Assembly (NCBI RefSeq): GCF_900091555.1 | Contig: NZ_FMCX01000002.1 | Location: 744,001-808,000 of the forward strand | Source of the DNA: Micromonospora mirobrigensis | Lineage (GTDB): Bacteria; Actinomycetota; Actinomycetes; Mycobacteriales; Micromonosporaceae | Direction of reading: 5' to 3' | Length of the DNA stretch: 64,000 nucleotides | Part shown: positions 52,168 to 61,404 of the stretch, piece after piece | Position numbering within the stretch: position 1 is the stretch's first letter | Layout: the number at the start of each line of letters is the position of its first letter | Translations under genes and position numbers: made by a program | The notes under the pieces: model-generated | Seen by the model: only the letters and a program-made list of their open reading frames with translations | What the model was told of the DNA's origin: nothing | The model's database searches: none

Positions 52168-53844
52168 CTAGGTGGCGTCGGCGTAACAGTCGACGATGGA
52201 CAGATCAAGCGGAAACCGCACCGGGGTGTCGCCGAAGAGCAGCGCGGTCGCCCGCTCGCCGCAGCGGGTCACCGTCTCGGCCACCGCCTCCGCCTGCTCG
52301 GCCGGGCAGTGCACCACCACCTCGTCGTGCTGGAAGAAGACCAGCTCGGCGGCGGTGCCGGCGAGCGCCGTACGCAGCACCGCCAGCAGGGTGGAGGCCC
52401 ACTCGGCGGCGGTGGCCTGGATGACGAAGTTGCGGGTGAACCGGCCCCGGGACCGGGCCGCCCGGGCCCCCGGGCTCTGCGGGTCGGCGACCGGCTCCGG
52501 GTCCAGCCCCGGCAGGCCGTCGCCGAATCCGGCCGAACCCGGCGGGCAGGTCCGCCCCAGCCACGACCGGACCAGCCCGCCCGCCTCCCCCGTGCGGGCG
52601 GCCGCCTCCACGTAGCCGAAGGCGACCGGATAGTTGCGCCGCAGCACGGCCAGCGCCGGCACGGCTGCGCCGCCGGTCTGCCCGTACATCGCGCCGAGCA
52701 GGGCCACTTTGGCCCGCGCCCGGTCGCCGCCGAACGCGTCCCGGGCCAACGCCGCGTAGAGGTCGCCCGCCCCACCGGCCGCGGCCAGCCGGGCGTCCCC
52801 GGAGACCGCGGCGAGCACCCGCGGCTCCAGCTGGCCGGCGTCGGCCACCACGAACCGGTGGCCCGGGTCGGCAACCACCGCCCGCCGGATCACCTTGGGG
52901 ATCTGCAACGCGCCCCCGCCCCGGGTGGCCCACCGGCCGGAGACGACCCCGCCCGGCACGTACTCGGGGCGGAACCGACCGCCGGCGACCCAGGCGTCGC
53001 GCCAGGCCCAGCCGTGCGCCGTCCAGATCCGGTAGAGCTCCTTGTATTCCAGGACCAACGGCACCGCGGGATGGTCGACGCCGCGCAGCACCCAGGCCCG
53101 GGTGTTGGGCAGCTCCACCCCGGCCCGGGCGAACGCCCTGATCAGCTCGGCCGGCGAGTCGATGTGCAGGCCGGGCACTCCGAGCAGCTCGGCGATCCGG
53201 GCCGACAGCTCGGCCAGCCGGCGCGGCGGACCGCCCACCGGTGAGGGGCCGCCGAGCAGCTCGGTGAGGATCGCGTCGTGCACGTCGACCCGCCAGGGCA
53301 GCCCGGTGGCGCCCATCTCGGCGGCCACCAGCACGCCGGCCGACTCGGCGGCGACCAGCAGCCGGAACCGGCCGGGATGCTCGGTCGCCGCGATCCGGGT
53401 GAGCTGGTCGGCGTACACCCGGGTCAACGCCGTGATGCCCGGGCCCGGCGGCCCGGACGGGGTGTCGAAGAGGGCGCCCTGGGCGTGCCCGGGCGGCTCG
53501 GGCTGGCGGGGCGCCGGGTCCGCCGGCACCGACGCGCCGGTGAGCCGGGCCCAGGCCGCGGCGAGCGAGCGCGGCTCGCCCCAACGGCCGGCGTGGCCCA
53601 GCAGCAGCGCCTCGGTCAGCTCGACGTCGTGACAGCGGTCCAACCGGACCCCGGCACGCAGCAGCGCCGGATAGATCGTGGCGCCGGTGCCCCAGACCCA
53701 ACGGGGACCCTCGGCCGCCTCCCGGGCGGCGACCGCGGCGGCCAGGTCGGTGACCGGCTCGGCGGGTGCCACGGGGTGACCGGCGGGGTCGAGGGGTTGC
53801 AGCACTCCCCCGCCCCGCTCGTCGGACACCACCGCCACCGGCAC
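52168..53844 (-). CDS. Diverged PolA-like DNA polymerase (no 5'-nuclease domain)
   Basis: A 558-residue protein of the family usually annotated as bifunctional 3'-5' exonuclease/DNA polymerase in actinobacteria. The 5'-nuclease domain of Pol I is absent. Motif A is VVADAGQLEPRVLA (Pol I: DYSQIELRVLA), motif B is RAKVALLGAMYGQ, and motif C is QHDEVVVH. The catalytic Asp residues therefore remain while motif A is strongly altered. The N-terminal region lacks obvious DnaQ-type acidic motifs. The start was taken at GTG 53844. It is divergent from the HIT gene. A repair or translesion role is possible but unproven. Confidence 0.82.
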   Translation of the reverse strand: MPVAVVSDERGGGVLQPLDPAGHPVAPAEPVTDLAAAVAAREAAEGPRWVWGTGATIYPALLRAGVRLDRCHDVELTEALLLGHAGRWGEPRSLAAAWARLTGASVPADPAPRQPEPPGHAQGALFDTPSGPPGPGITALTRVYADQLTRIAATEHPGRFRLLVAAESAGVLVAAEMGATGLPWRVDVHDAILTELLGGPSPVGGPPRRLAELSARIAELLGVPGLHIDSPAELIRAFARAGVELPNTRAWVLRGVDHPAVPLVLEYKELYRIWTAHGWAWRDAWVAGGRFRPEYVPGGVVSGRWATRGGGALQIPKVIRRAVVADPGHRFVVADAGQLEPRVLAAVSGDARLAAAGGAGDLYAALARDAFGGDRARAKVALLGAMYGQTGGAAVPALAVLRRNYPVAFGYVEAAARTGEAGGLVRSWLGRTCPPGSAGFGDGLPGLDPEPVADPQSPGARAARSRGRFTRNFVIQATAAEWASTLLAVLRTALAGTAAELVFFQHDEVVVHCPAEQAEAVAETVTRCGERATALLFGDTPVRFPLDLSIVDCYADAT

Positions 53845-54015
53845 GGACGCGATTCTGCCTCGCCCCTGTGACACCGCCGCCGTGATCGGCCACGATCCGG
53901 TCGCCGGTCACCCCGCCGGGGCCGGGGATGCCGCGGCCGGACGCCCGCCGGTACGCGATGCTGGACCCGACCCGCCCTCACCCGGGTCCCGCGGCGCGCC
54001 ACCCGAAGGAGACAG

Positions 54016-54456
54016 ATGAGACTCCACTGCCCGTTCTGCCGGATCGTGGCCGGACGGGAACCGGCCCGGGTCGTGCACCGCACGGCGCGGACCACCGCCT
54101 TCCTCCCGCTGCGGCCCGCCACCCCGGGGCACACGCTGGTGGTGCCGAACACGCACGTGCCGGACTTCTTCGCGGTGGAGCCCGCGCTGGCCGCCACGCT
54201 GACCCGCGCCGTGCTGGAGGTGGCCACGGCCGTCCGGGCGGCCCTCGACCCGGCGGGCATGAACATCGTCAGCTCGGCCGGGAAGGCCGCCTCGCAGAGC
54301 GTGTACCACCTGCACACGCACGTGGTGCCCCGATGGGCCGCCGACCGGATGGGCGCGATCTGGCCGCCTCCCGAGGAGACCGACGACCGGACTCAGGACG
54401 AGATCGCCGAGCGCATCCGGGCCGCGACCCTCACCGCACCGCCGACGTCCCGCTGA
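54016..54456 (+). CDS. HIT family nucleotide hydrolase/transferase
   Basis: A 146-residue histidine-triad protein. The N-terminal CPFC is a zinc-knuckle, and the triad is VYHLHTHVVPR (H-x-H-x-H). GHTLVVPNTHVPDF is the typical second block. The family splits nucleoside phosphoramidates or diadenosine polyphosphates in the cytosol. GAAGGAGAC precedes the ATG. It is divergent from the polymerase gene and ends 4 nt before a convergent membrane-protein gene. Confidence 0.92.
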   Translation: MRLHCPFCRIVAGREPARVVHRTARTTAFLPLRPATPGHTLVVPNTHVPDFFAVEPALAATLTRAVLEVATAVRAALDPAGMNIVSSAGKAASQSVYHLHTHVVPRWAADRMGAIWPPPEETDDRTQDEIAERIRAATLTAPPTSR

Positions 54457-54460
54457 GCGC

Positions 54461-54898
54461 CTACGCCGCCGACCCGGTGTGCAAGAGGCTGACCAGGAAG
54501 AACACCACCGCCAGCACGAAGAGCACGCCGTAGAAGATCACCATGGTGCGGGACCGGACGACGGCTGACAGCCGCACCGCACGCTGGTAGGGGCGCACGT
54601 CCATGGAGAACGGCTCGGTGCTCGAGTCCTTGCGCCGGACATCGTCGTAGAGGCGCCTGAACAGCCGCTCCTGCCGCAGGAAGTAGGAGTCGAGCAGCCA
54701 GAAGGCGACCACCGGCAGGAACGTCGTGAGCGCCATCCGCCAGTTCGGATCCTTGGCCTCGAAGGCGAAGATCGCGGCCGTGACGGTGATCGCCCATCCC
54801 TTGATCAGGAAGGAGTTGGTGCCGAGCCGGTTGACGATCGCCTGGATGAACTCCAGATGCTTGATCCGCTGCTCACTGAGAGATTCGTCCTTCTCCAC
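54461..54898 (-). CDS. Small conserved membrane protein of unknown function
   Basis: A 145-residue protein with three hydrophobic segments. A charged N-terminus (MEKDESLSEQRIKHLEFIQAI) leads into FLIKGWAITVTAAIFAFEA, then TTFLPVVAFWLLDSYFLRQE, and a C-terminal helix after MVIFYG. The cytoplasmic loop is rich in Arg and Asp (RLYDDVRRKDSS). Very similar proteins occur singly across bacteria, sometimes beside mobile or defence genes, but no partner is seen here. I cannot name a function. Confidence 0.7.
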   Translation of the reverse strand: MEKDESLSEQRIKHLEFIQAIVNRLGTNSFLIKGWAITVTAAIFAFEAKDPNWRMALTTFLPVVAFWLLDSYFLRQERLFRRLYDDVRRKDSSTEPFSMDVRPYQRAVRLSAVVRSRTMVIFYGVLFVLAVVFFLVSLLHTGSAA

Positions 54899-54980
54899 GG
54901 CCGGCAGGCTAGCGCACCCCGTCCAGCACCCACCCGCTCCCGGCTCCGGGCCTGGGCACGGCTCACGACCAGAGCGCCGC

Positions 54981-55826
54981 TCAGGGCCAGAGGGCGGCGA
55001 CGTGGTCCGCGTGCGCGGCGCCCACCCGGCGTCCCTCCCGGGCGGCCGGGCCCCGGGTCGCCGGGGAGAGCGCGTTGGCGCCGAACGCCTCGATCGAGGC
55101 CGGGTCGGCGTCGATCACGTGCACCGCCGCGGGCGCCAGGGTCTCGATCTCCTCGGTGAGGTTGCCCCACGGCTCCGGCGTGGCCGCCAGGACGGGACGG
55201 ATGATCAGCACGTGCGCCGCGCCGGCAGCCAGGTCGGCGTTCGCCGCCGACCACGCGCCGCCGTCCATCAGCCGGCGGTCGCCGACCGTGACGACCGGCC
55301 AGACGCCCGGGACCGCGGCGCTGGCGGCGACCGCGTCGAGCAGGGTGGCCCCCGAGTCGCGGGTCAGCACGACCCGCTCGCCGGTGTCGGCGTCGACCGC
55401 GGTGACCAGCAGCCGCCGGTCCGGCCAGCGCTTGACCGGCAGCCGGGCGTCCACCGCCGCCAACCGCACCGACGGATGGACCGTGTCCGCGGCCAGCGCC
55501 AGCCGGCCGACCCGCCGGCGGGCCTCCTCGGGCGTCGCCGCACCCGCCATCGCCGCGGCCAGGTCGGCGAGGAGCACATCGGTGTCGATCTCCACCTCGA
55601 TCTCGGCACTGCCCGGGCGCAACTGCGCCTGGTAGAGGTCGTCCAGCGGGACGCCGCTGGTGATCTGGGCCGCGACGGAGGCGCCCGCCGAGGTACCCAC
55701 CACGACGTCGGCGGCCAGGATGCGGTCGGTGAGAGCGGGTTCGGCGTCGGCGAGGCCGCGCAGGACGCCGAGTTCCCAGGCGATGCCGGCGACGCCGCCA
55801 CCGGCCAGGACGAGTGCGGTGCTCAC
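54981..55826 (-). CDS. Patatin-like phospholipase
   Basis: A 281-residue patatin-fold lipid acyl hydrolase. The oxyanion loop LVLAGGGVAG, the nucleophile elbow VGTSAGAS (Ser about 46) and the catalytic Asp in MDGGAW complete the Ser-Asp dyad. There is no signal peptide or transmembrane segment. GTG 55826 gives a start directly before the first strand; upstream in-frame codons are Arg-rich and unlikely. It is a single gene between the membrane-protein gene and the MOSC gene. Confidence 0.9.
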   Translation of the reverse strand: MSTALVLAGGGVAGIAWELGVLRGLADAEPALTDRILAADVVVGTSAGASVAAQITSGVPLDDLYQAQLRPGSAEIEVEIDTDVLLADLAAAMAGAATPEEARRRVGRLALAADTVHPSVRLAAVDARLPVKRWPDRRLLVTAVDADTGERVVLTRDSGATLLDAVAASAAVPGVWPVVTVGDRRLMDGGAWSAANADLAAGAAHVLIIRPVLAATPEPWGNLTEEIETLAPAAVHVIDADPASIEAFGANALSPATRGPAAREGRRVGAAHADHVAALWP

Positions 55827-55907
55827 CCGGCCGAGTCTGGCACGGGGGCGGGGACGGCGGCGGCGCATCCGGCGGACCCAGCACGACCGGACGCCCCGCG
55901 ACGGTGG

Positions 55908-56630
55908 TCAGCTCTCCCGGCGGCCGGCGGGCAGCACCACGAGCGGATCGCCGACGGCGACCTGGCCGGGACGCACGACTGTCGCCCACAGGCCGAAGGT
56001 CATTCCGTGGTGCTCGGCGACGGTCCGGAGCAGCGCACCGTGCTCCGGCAGGTCACCCTGGGGCTGGTCGATCATCACGCACCGGGTCTGCCTCGCCTGC
56101 GGGCGCAGCACCAGATCGGCCCCGACGCGCAGGTCGCGGCCGAGCCAGTCGTCCTCCGGAAAGCCGGTCCCGGGTACGTCCACGAGCAGGTTCGCCCGGA
56201 ACCGCGCCGGCTCGACCGGCTCCCCCGTCAACTCGGCGAGCCGGCCCAGGGCCGCCGTGGTGATCAGACTGACCGGCCCCTCGTCGTGGTGCGGGACGTC
56301 GACCTCGGGCGCGATGGTGACCTGTCGGCCGAGCGCCGCCCCGACCGCCGCGTGGCCGGTGGGGTCGTCGACGGGGAACACCCGACCGTCCGGCAGTTCC
56401 ACGATCGGCACCGGTACGGCGGAACGGCCGCGCAGGTCGAGCAGGCCGGGCATCCGGCGGAAGCGGCGGGTGTTCTTGCCGCTGCCCAGTTTGCCGTCCG
56501 GGTCACGCACCGCCCAGCGCCGGTCGTCGGACAGCCCGCGGTACTCCACGTCCACGGCGGTCAGCCGTTCACCCAGCAGTGACTTGACCGGGAACCGGCG
56601 GATCTCGACGACGGTCGCCGCCTCCGTCAC
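55908..56630 (-). CDS. MOSC domain-containing protein
   Basis: A 240-residue protein with an N-terminal beta-barrel MOSC_N domain (VVEIRRFPVKSLLGERLT) and a C-terminal MOSC domain. RFRANLLVDVPGTGFPEDDW leads into the conserved Cys block RQTRCVMIDQPQGDL. MOSC proteins handle molybdenum-cofactor sulphur in N-hydroxylated-compound reduction. A mARC/YiiM-like role with an unidentified substrate is likely. GTG 56630 overlaps the stop of the upstream small gene by 4 nt. Confidence 0.88.
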   Translation of the reverse strand: MTEAATVVEIRRFPVKSLLGERLTAVDVEYRGLSDDRRWAVRDPDGKLGSGKNTRRFRRMPGLLDLRGRSAVPVPIVELPDGRVFPVDDPTGHAAVGAALGRQVTIAPEVDVPHHDEGPVSLITTAALGRLAELTGEPVEPARFRANLLVDVPGTGFPEDDWLGRDLRVGADLVLRPQARQTRCVMIDQPQGDLPEHGALLRTVAEHHGMTFGLWATVVRPGQVAVGDPLVVLPAGRRES

Positions 56631-56851
56631 CGCGCACGCTCCAACAGGTCGCGCAGGGCGGCGACGACCTCCTGCGGGGCGGGGTCGAGGACGTTCCCGC
56701 CGACCGTCACCTCGAACGGGCACCGGTCCGGGTCCCGCGTGGACCCCGGCCCACCGAACAGCTCGATCCCCTGGTCGAGCATCGCGCGCAGCACGTCGTG
56801 CGGCCGGCGGCGCGGCCCGGAGTGGAGGAATAGCGAGCGGTGGACGGGCAT
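56627..56851 (-). CDS. Small hypothetical protein, coupled to MOSC gene
   Basis: A 74-residue protein starting MPVHRSLFLHSGPRRR, with CPFEVTVGGNVLDPAP and a final helix EVVAALRDLLERAR. Its stop overlaps the GTG of the MOSC gene (GTGA), so they are translated together. Third-position G/C is high, as in real genes here. No membrane segment or known motif is recognised. Confidence 0.55.
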   Translation of the reverse strand: MPVHRSLFLHSGPRRRPHDVLRAMLDQGIELFGGPGSTRDPDRCPFEVTVGGNVLDPAPQEVVAALRDLLERAR

Positions 56852-56931
56852 GACACCGGATCCAATCACAGGGGCGGCCGTGCGCGGCGTGGGCAGTCGG
56901 TCGAACTGCCCTGGCGGCAGCGACCCGGCGG

Positions 56932-57885
56932 CTAGTCCGCCGACGCCCGGCGGCTGCTCGTCCGCTGCACGACCTGCCACTCATGGCGGGGGTCGGTCCG
57001 GCCCGGTCGGCCGAGCGCCGCGCGGGCGCAGTGCGCGCCCTGCTCCCGTAGGGACTGGGCAACCGTCGTCAGTCCGGCGGGGGTGGCGGCGTCACTGTCG
57101 TCCCAACCCGTCACCACCAGATTGTCGGGCACCCGAAGGCCCATACCGGCAGCGGCGCGCAGCACGCCGAGGGCGAGTTCGTCGCTCATCGCGGCGACGG
57201 CGTCCGGCGGGTCAGCGCCGTCGAGCAGTTCGAGGGCGAACCTCTCCCCCTCGCGGGAGTCGTTGACCGGGCAGACCGCGAGCCGCAGCCGCTCCGCGGG
57301 GTGGCCGGCGAGCGTCCAGGCGTCGCGCAGGCCAGTCCACCGGTGTCGGGTCACCGGGAATCGCACCTCCCCCACCTGGTCCCCGCTCAGCAGCAGGCGG
57401 GCGCGACGCCGGTCGAGCGGAAAGCCGAGCACGACGGGACGGCGGGCGCCGGCGAACGCCACCTGCCCGATGGCGACGGCCGCGGCCCGGTCGTCGATGC
57501 CGATCACCGGCATGCCCCGCCCGTGCGGGCCGGCGTGGACCACGGCGGGCAGGCCGGTGTCGGCGACCGCGTCCAGGACCGGGTCGTCGTCGCTGGTGGT
57601 CCAGACGACGAAGCCGTCCACCGCGGCCTGGGCGACCCGCTGGGCGTCCGAAGGTTCGCCGGTGATCGGCACCAGGGTGAGTCCGACGCCCTCGGCGGCG
57701 CACACGTCGGCGACGCCGGCGAGGAAGCGCGCCGCCTGCGGATCCTCGAACGCGTAGCTCAACCGCTCGCCGAGCACGACGCCGAGGTTGCCCAGCCGAC
57801 CCCGCCGCAATGAGCGGGCCGCCGGGCGCGGCCCGGGGTAGCCCAACTGCCGCGCCGCCGCGCGGACCTTCGCCGCGGCCTCCAC
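56932..57885 (-). pseudogene. LacI-family regulator, 5'-truncated (DNA-binding helices missing)
   Basis: The reading frame encodes a complete LacI/GalR effector domain (VLGERLSYAFEDPQAARFLAGV; then FVVWTTSDDDPVLDAV; VVTGWDDSDAATPAGLTTVAQ). Its N-terminus begins only in the hinge: upstream in frame the sequence reads VSYVYSRPERVS-VEAAAKVRAAARQLGY. The first two helices and the start region expected before it are absent. The 90 nt where they should be hold a terminator hairpin and non-coding-looking sequence. The frame opens at GTG 57885 without a ribosome site. It is probably a remnant, and repression is unlikely. Confidence 0.65.
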
Positions 57886-57955
57886 CGAGACCCGTTCCGG
57901 TCGGGAGTAGACGTAGGAGACCGGCGGCTGCCTCCTGCTGCTCTGGGGCGGGCTG

Positions 57956-57982
57956 CGCGCCGGCCGGAGACCGGCCGGCGCG
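57956..57982 (-). terminator. Terminator of the amino-sugar ABC transporter operon
   Basis: A perfect 12-bp stem (57956-57967 with 57971-57982) with a 3-nt loop lies about 30 nt after the stop of the last permease gene on the minus strand. Confidence 0.8.
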
Positions 57983-58012
57983 GCGTAGCGGGCCCGCCCC
58001 GGCCGGCGCGAC

Positions 58013-58960
58013 CTACTTGCTGACGCCCGCGGTCAGGCCGGACTGCACCTGGCGCTGGAAGACGATGTAGACGATCAGCACCGGCAGCATCGCCATGGTG
58101 ACCCCGGCGAACAGCCCCGACCAGTCGGACTTGTAGCCCTGGTTCACCGACAGCTCGATCAGGCCCGCGGAGATCACCTGGTTCTTCGGCTCGCCCGCCA
58201 CCGACTGCATCAGCAGGGTCGGCAGGTACCACTGGTTCCACTGGCCGAGCACGTTGAAGATGCCGATGCTGATCAGGCCGGGCCTGGCCATCGGCAGCAT
58301 CACGCTGAAGAAGAGCCGGCTGTGCGAGGCACCGTCGACCAGGCCGGCCTCGGCGATCGAGTCGGGCAGGGTACGGAAGAACGAGTGCATGAAGAAGACG
58401 GTGAACGCCAGCGACCAGGCGACGTAGACCAGGATCAGCATGAGGTGCTTGTTCGGCCCGAGCAGCGGGAAGACGATCCCGGTGTTGTAGACGCCCTTGA
58501 ACAGCGGCACCGCGGCCAGGTAGATCGGCAGGGTCAGGCCGGACAGGAACATGTAGTAGATGGCCCGGTTGCCGCGGAACTCGTACCGGGCCAGCACGTA
58601 GGCGGCCATCGAGCCGAGCAGCATGGTCAGGGTGACGCTGCCGGCCAGCACCAGCACGGTGTTGAGGAAGAACGCGCCCAGGTGCCCCTCCCCCCAGGCC
58701 CGGGCGAAGTTCTCGAAGTGCAGCTTGTCGGGGATCAGCGACAGCGGCTCGCGGATGACCTCGGAGTCGTCCTTGAGCGCCGACATCACCACCCACACCA
58801 GCGGGTAGACGACCATCACCGTCCACACCACCAGGAACAGGTGCGAGAAGCCGTTGAAGAAGCGGGCGCCGATCCCGGGCCCCACCGGCCGGGACCGCCC
58901 GGCTTCGGGGGTGCCGACGGGCGGGGCCTGGTCCGTGCGGGCGTGCGTCGTGGTGCTCAT
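58013..58960 (-). CDS. Carbohydrate ABC permease, MalG-type (NgcG-like)
   Basis: A 315-residue permease with six membrane helices. The EAA loop reads SIAEAGLVDGASHSRLFFSVMLPMARPG and the C-terminus SGLTAGVSK is usual for MalG-family proteins. GAGGAGG precedes the ATG, 13 nt before which the NgcF-like gene ends. It forms the channel with NgcF. The terminator at 57956 closes the operon, and no ATPase gene follows. Confidence 0.88.
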   Translation of the reverse strand: MSTTTHARTDQAPPVGTPEAGRSRPVGPGIGARFFNGFSHLFLVVWTVMVVYPLVWVVMSALKDDSEVIREPLSLIPDKLHFENFARAWGEGHLGAFFLNTVLVLAGSVTLTMLLGSMAAYVLARYEFRGNRAIYYMFLSGLTLPIYLAAVPLFKGVYNTGIVFPLLGPNKHLMLILVYVAWSLAFTVFFMHSFFRTLPDSIAEAGLVDGASHSRLFFSVMLPMARPGLISIGIFNVLGQWNQWYLPTLLMQSVAGEPKNQVISAGLIELSVNQGYKSDWSGLFAGVTMAMLPVLIVYIVFQRQVQSGLTAGVSK

Positions 58961-58973
58961 CGTCCAGGCCTCC

Positions 58974-59915
58974 TCAGTACTCGATCCGCTCACGGCGGGT
59001 GATCCGGAGCTGCGCGGCGGCGAGCAGGATCGTGAAGATCGCCAGCGACACGCCCATCGCGCAGGCGTAGCCGAACTGGCCCTTCTGGAACGCGGTGAAG
59101 TTGAGCACCGACGCGAAGATCTCGCTGGCGTGGTCGGGCCCGCCCTGGCTGGGCGTCATCACGAAGACCAGCGCGTACATGTCCAGGGCGATGAAGCCCA
59201 GGTAGACCCAGGCCACCGAGATGGTGTCGCGCAGCAGCGGCAGGGTGATCCGGAAGAAGGTGTGGAACCGGCTGGCCCCGTCGAGGAGGGCCGCCTCGTA
59301 GATGTCCTTCGGGATGGACTGCATGGCCGCGGAGAAGAGCACCATGTAGAAGCCGGCGCCGCTCCAGACGGCGATCAGCAGCAGCCACCACAGCACCGCC
59401 GGTACGCCGAGGAACGGCTCCGGGTCCGCGGTGAAGGCGATCGGGTTGTCGGCGTCGACCAACCCAATCTTGATCAGCAGTCCGTTGATCAGGCCCTGCT
59501 CGTCGGTGCGGTAGATCTGCTGCCACATCACGGCGATGACCACCAGCGACAGCACCTGCGGGAAGAAGAAGACGACCTTGTAGAGGCCGGAGCCGAACAC
59601 CCCCCGGATGCCGGCCCTGTCCTCGCGTCCGCCCACGTTGAGCAGGAACGCGAGGAACAGGGCCAGCCCGATGGTGAACAGCGGCACGGTGATCAGGAAG
59701 AACACGTTGTGCCAGAACGCCTTGCGGATCAGCTCGTCGGAGAACAGCCGGACGTAGTTGTCCAGCCCGACGAACTCCTGCCGGTCGGAGTACCCTCCCC
59801 AGTCGGTCAGCGAGTAGCCGGCCGCCTGGGCGAAGGGCCACACCACGTAGAAGAGGTAGAGCGCGACGGGCAGGGCCAGGAAGCCCGTGACGAAACGCGC
59901 GACACCGTGCCGCAT
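58974..59915 (-). CDS. Carbohydrate ABC permease, MalF-type (NgcF-like)
   Basis: A 313-residue permease, the first helix being VTGFLALPVALYLFYVVWP. The EAA loop is IYEAALLDGASRFHTFFRITLPLLRDT. It includes the LIKIGLVDADNPIAFTADPE extracytoplasmic insertion seen in NgcF-like proteins. GAGGAAGTG precedes the ATG. It follows the binding protein gene after 23 nt and is the second transport gene of the rpiR-ngcEFG-type operon. Confidence 0.88.
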   Translation of the reverse strand: MRHGVARFVTGFLALPVALYLFYVVWPFAQAAGYSLTDWGGYSDRQEFVGLDNYVRLFSDELIRKAFWHNVFFLITVPLFTIGLALFLAFLLNVGGREDRAGIRGVFGSGLYKVVFFFPQVLSLVVIAVMWQQIYRTDEQGLINGLLIKIGLVDADNPIAFTADPEPFLGVPAVLWWLLLIAVWSGAGFYMVLFSAAMQSIPKDIYEAALLDGASRFHTFFRITLPLLRDTISVAWVYLGFIALDMYALVFVMTPSQGGPDHASEIFASVLNFTAFQKGQFGYACAMGVSLAIFTILLAAAQLRITRRERIEY

Positions 59916-59938
59916 GGGACTCACTTCCTCGTTAAGCG

Positions 59939-61357
59939 TCAGGCGGTGCGGGTCTGCTTCTTGACCGACGAGTCCTTGGCGACCTTGTCGGCCGCCTGCT
60001 GCATCCGGTCGACGAACTGCTGTGCGGTGAGCCGGCCGGCCATCAGCTCCTCGGAGAGGTTCTGGCTCTCCTTGTCCAGGTCGGCGTAGAAGTCCCAGAA
60101 CTTGGTCTTGATCAGGTCCTTGGGGGCGTTCTTCATCAGCTCGTTCGCGGTGGCCAGCGCCGAGTCCTGCACATTGTCGCCGGAGCCCTTGGTGGAGGCC
60201 AGCGACTTGGTCAGCTCGGCGTACTTGGCGGAGCCGGCCTTGGAGAGCACCGCCCGCAGGAACTCCTTGGCGGCGGCCTTGTTCGGCGCCTTGCTCGGCA
60301 CCACCAGGCCCTCGCCGGCACCGGCGAAGACGTCCTTGGGCGCCTTGTCGCTGGCCCCGAGGCCCCAGTAGTCCGACAGCTTCATCTCGAAGCCCGGCGG
60401 GATGGTGGAGGCCATCTCGTTCTTCAGCCAGGTGCCGACCTGGATGAAGGCGGCCTTGCCGTCCAGCCAGGCCTGCTGCGACTGGGTGTGGTTGAGCTTG
60501 CCCGGCAGCAGCAGCTTGTCCTTGACCAGCTTCTCCCAGACCTGGAGCGCCGGCAGGATCCCGTCGGCCTTCCAGGCGTTCTCCTTCAGGTTGTCGATGT
60601 CCACCACGGCCTGCTTGCCGGCGGACTTCCAGATGGTCGCCATCAGCGCCCAGCGCGGGTAGTAGCCGTGCACGGCGTCGTGGACGTACGGTGCGATGCC
60701 CTTGGCCTTGATCTTCGGCGCCAGGGCGAAGAACTCGTCGAAGGTGGTCGGCGGGGTCCAGCCCTCCTTGTCGAAGAGCGCGCCGTTGTACCAGTTGCCC
60801 CAGACCGTGAAGGCCACGTTGACGACGTAGAACTTGCCCTCGAAGGTGCCGTCCTCGCGGGTGCCGGGCAGCAGGGTGTCGGCCACCGTGCCGCCGCCCT
60901 CCCAGGCCGGCGCGGCGAGCACGTCGTCCAGCGGCTCGATCGCGCCCTCGTTGACCAGCGTGCTGATGTCCATCATGTCGGCGCCGGAGTTCATCACCAG
61001 GTCGCTCGGCTGGGTGGCCATCTTCGGCTGCTCTTCGGTCTTGATCTTCTGAGTCGAGCTCATGTTGACCGTGACGTTCGGGTGCTTGCCGTTGAAGACG
61101 ACCTTGTCTTCCTTGGCCCACTGGTCGCCGAGGCCACCGTTGAAAATGACCACCTTGACCGCGCTGCCGTCCTTGACGCCGAACGGGTTGTCCGCGCTGG
61201 TCGTCCCGCCACCGGTGTCGGTGGACTTGGCCGGCTCGCTGCCGGCGCAGGCGCTGAGCAGGCCGGCGGCCGGGGTGACGAGCAGGCCCGCCGCGGCGGC
61301 GCGGCGCAGCAGGGAACGGCGGCTCAGGTCGGCCGGGTTCTCGGGGGTGTCCGCCAT
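59939..61357 (-). CDS. GlcNAc/chitobiose-type solute-binding lipoprotein (NgcE-like)
   Basis: A 472-residue binding protein. The leader carries both a twin-arginine motif (SRRSLLRRAA) and a lipobox (LSAC). The mature protein matches the NgcE family: VVIFNGGLGDQWAKEDKVVF, VMNSGADMMDISTLVNEG, and WGNWYNGALFDKEGW. NgcE binds GlcNAc and N,N'-diacetylchitobiose in Streptomyces olivaceoviridis. The surrounding RpiR regulator and NagK-like kinase support an amino-sugar ligand here. AAGGAGAG precedes the ATG. Ligand identity is inferred. Confidence 0.86.
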   Translation of the reverse strand: MADTPENPADLSRRSLLRRAAAAGLLVTPAAGLLSACAGSEPAKSTDTGGGTTSADNPFGVKDGSAVKVVIFNGGLGDQWAKEDKVVFNGKHPNVTVNMSSTQKIKTEEQPKMATQPSDLVMNSGADMMDISTLVNEGAIEPLDDVLAAPAWEGGGTVADTLLPGTREDGTFEGKFYVVNVAFTVWGNWYNGALFDKEGWTPPTTFDEFFALAPKIKAKGIAPYVHDAVHGYYPRWALMATIWKSAGKQAVVDIDNLKENAWKADGILPALQVWEKLVKDKLLLPGKLNHTQSQQAWLDGKAAFIQVGTWLKNEMASTIPPGFEMKLSDYWGLGASDKAPKDVFAGAGEGLVVPSKAPNKAAAKEFLRAVLSKAGSAKYAELTKSLASTKGSGDNVQDSALATANELMKNAPKDLIKTKFWDFYADLDKESQNLSEELMAGRLTAQQFVDRMQQAADKVAKDSSVKKQTRTA

Positions 61358-61404
61358 CTCGATCTCTCCTTGTGGTGTTGGGACGAGGTGCAGTGCGTCC
61401 GCGA

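Noticed and set aside
57886..58012. Hidden helix-turn-helix of the LacI gene in another frame
   Set aside because: A neighbouring frame reads RAAGGSRRS just before the hinge, suggestive of a shifted remnant, but no TI-x-DVA first helix exists in any frame before the terminator, so a single frameshift cannot restore the domain.
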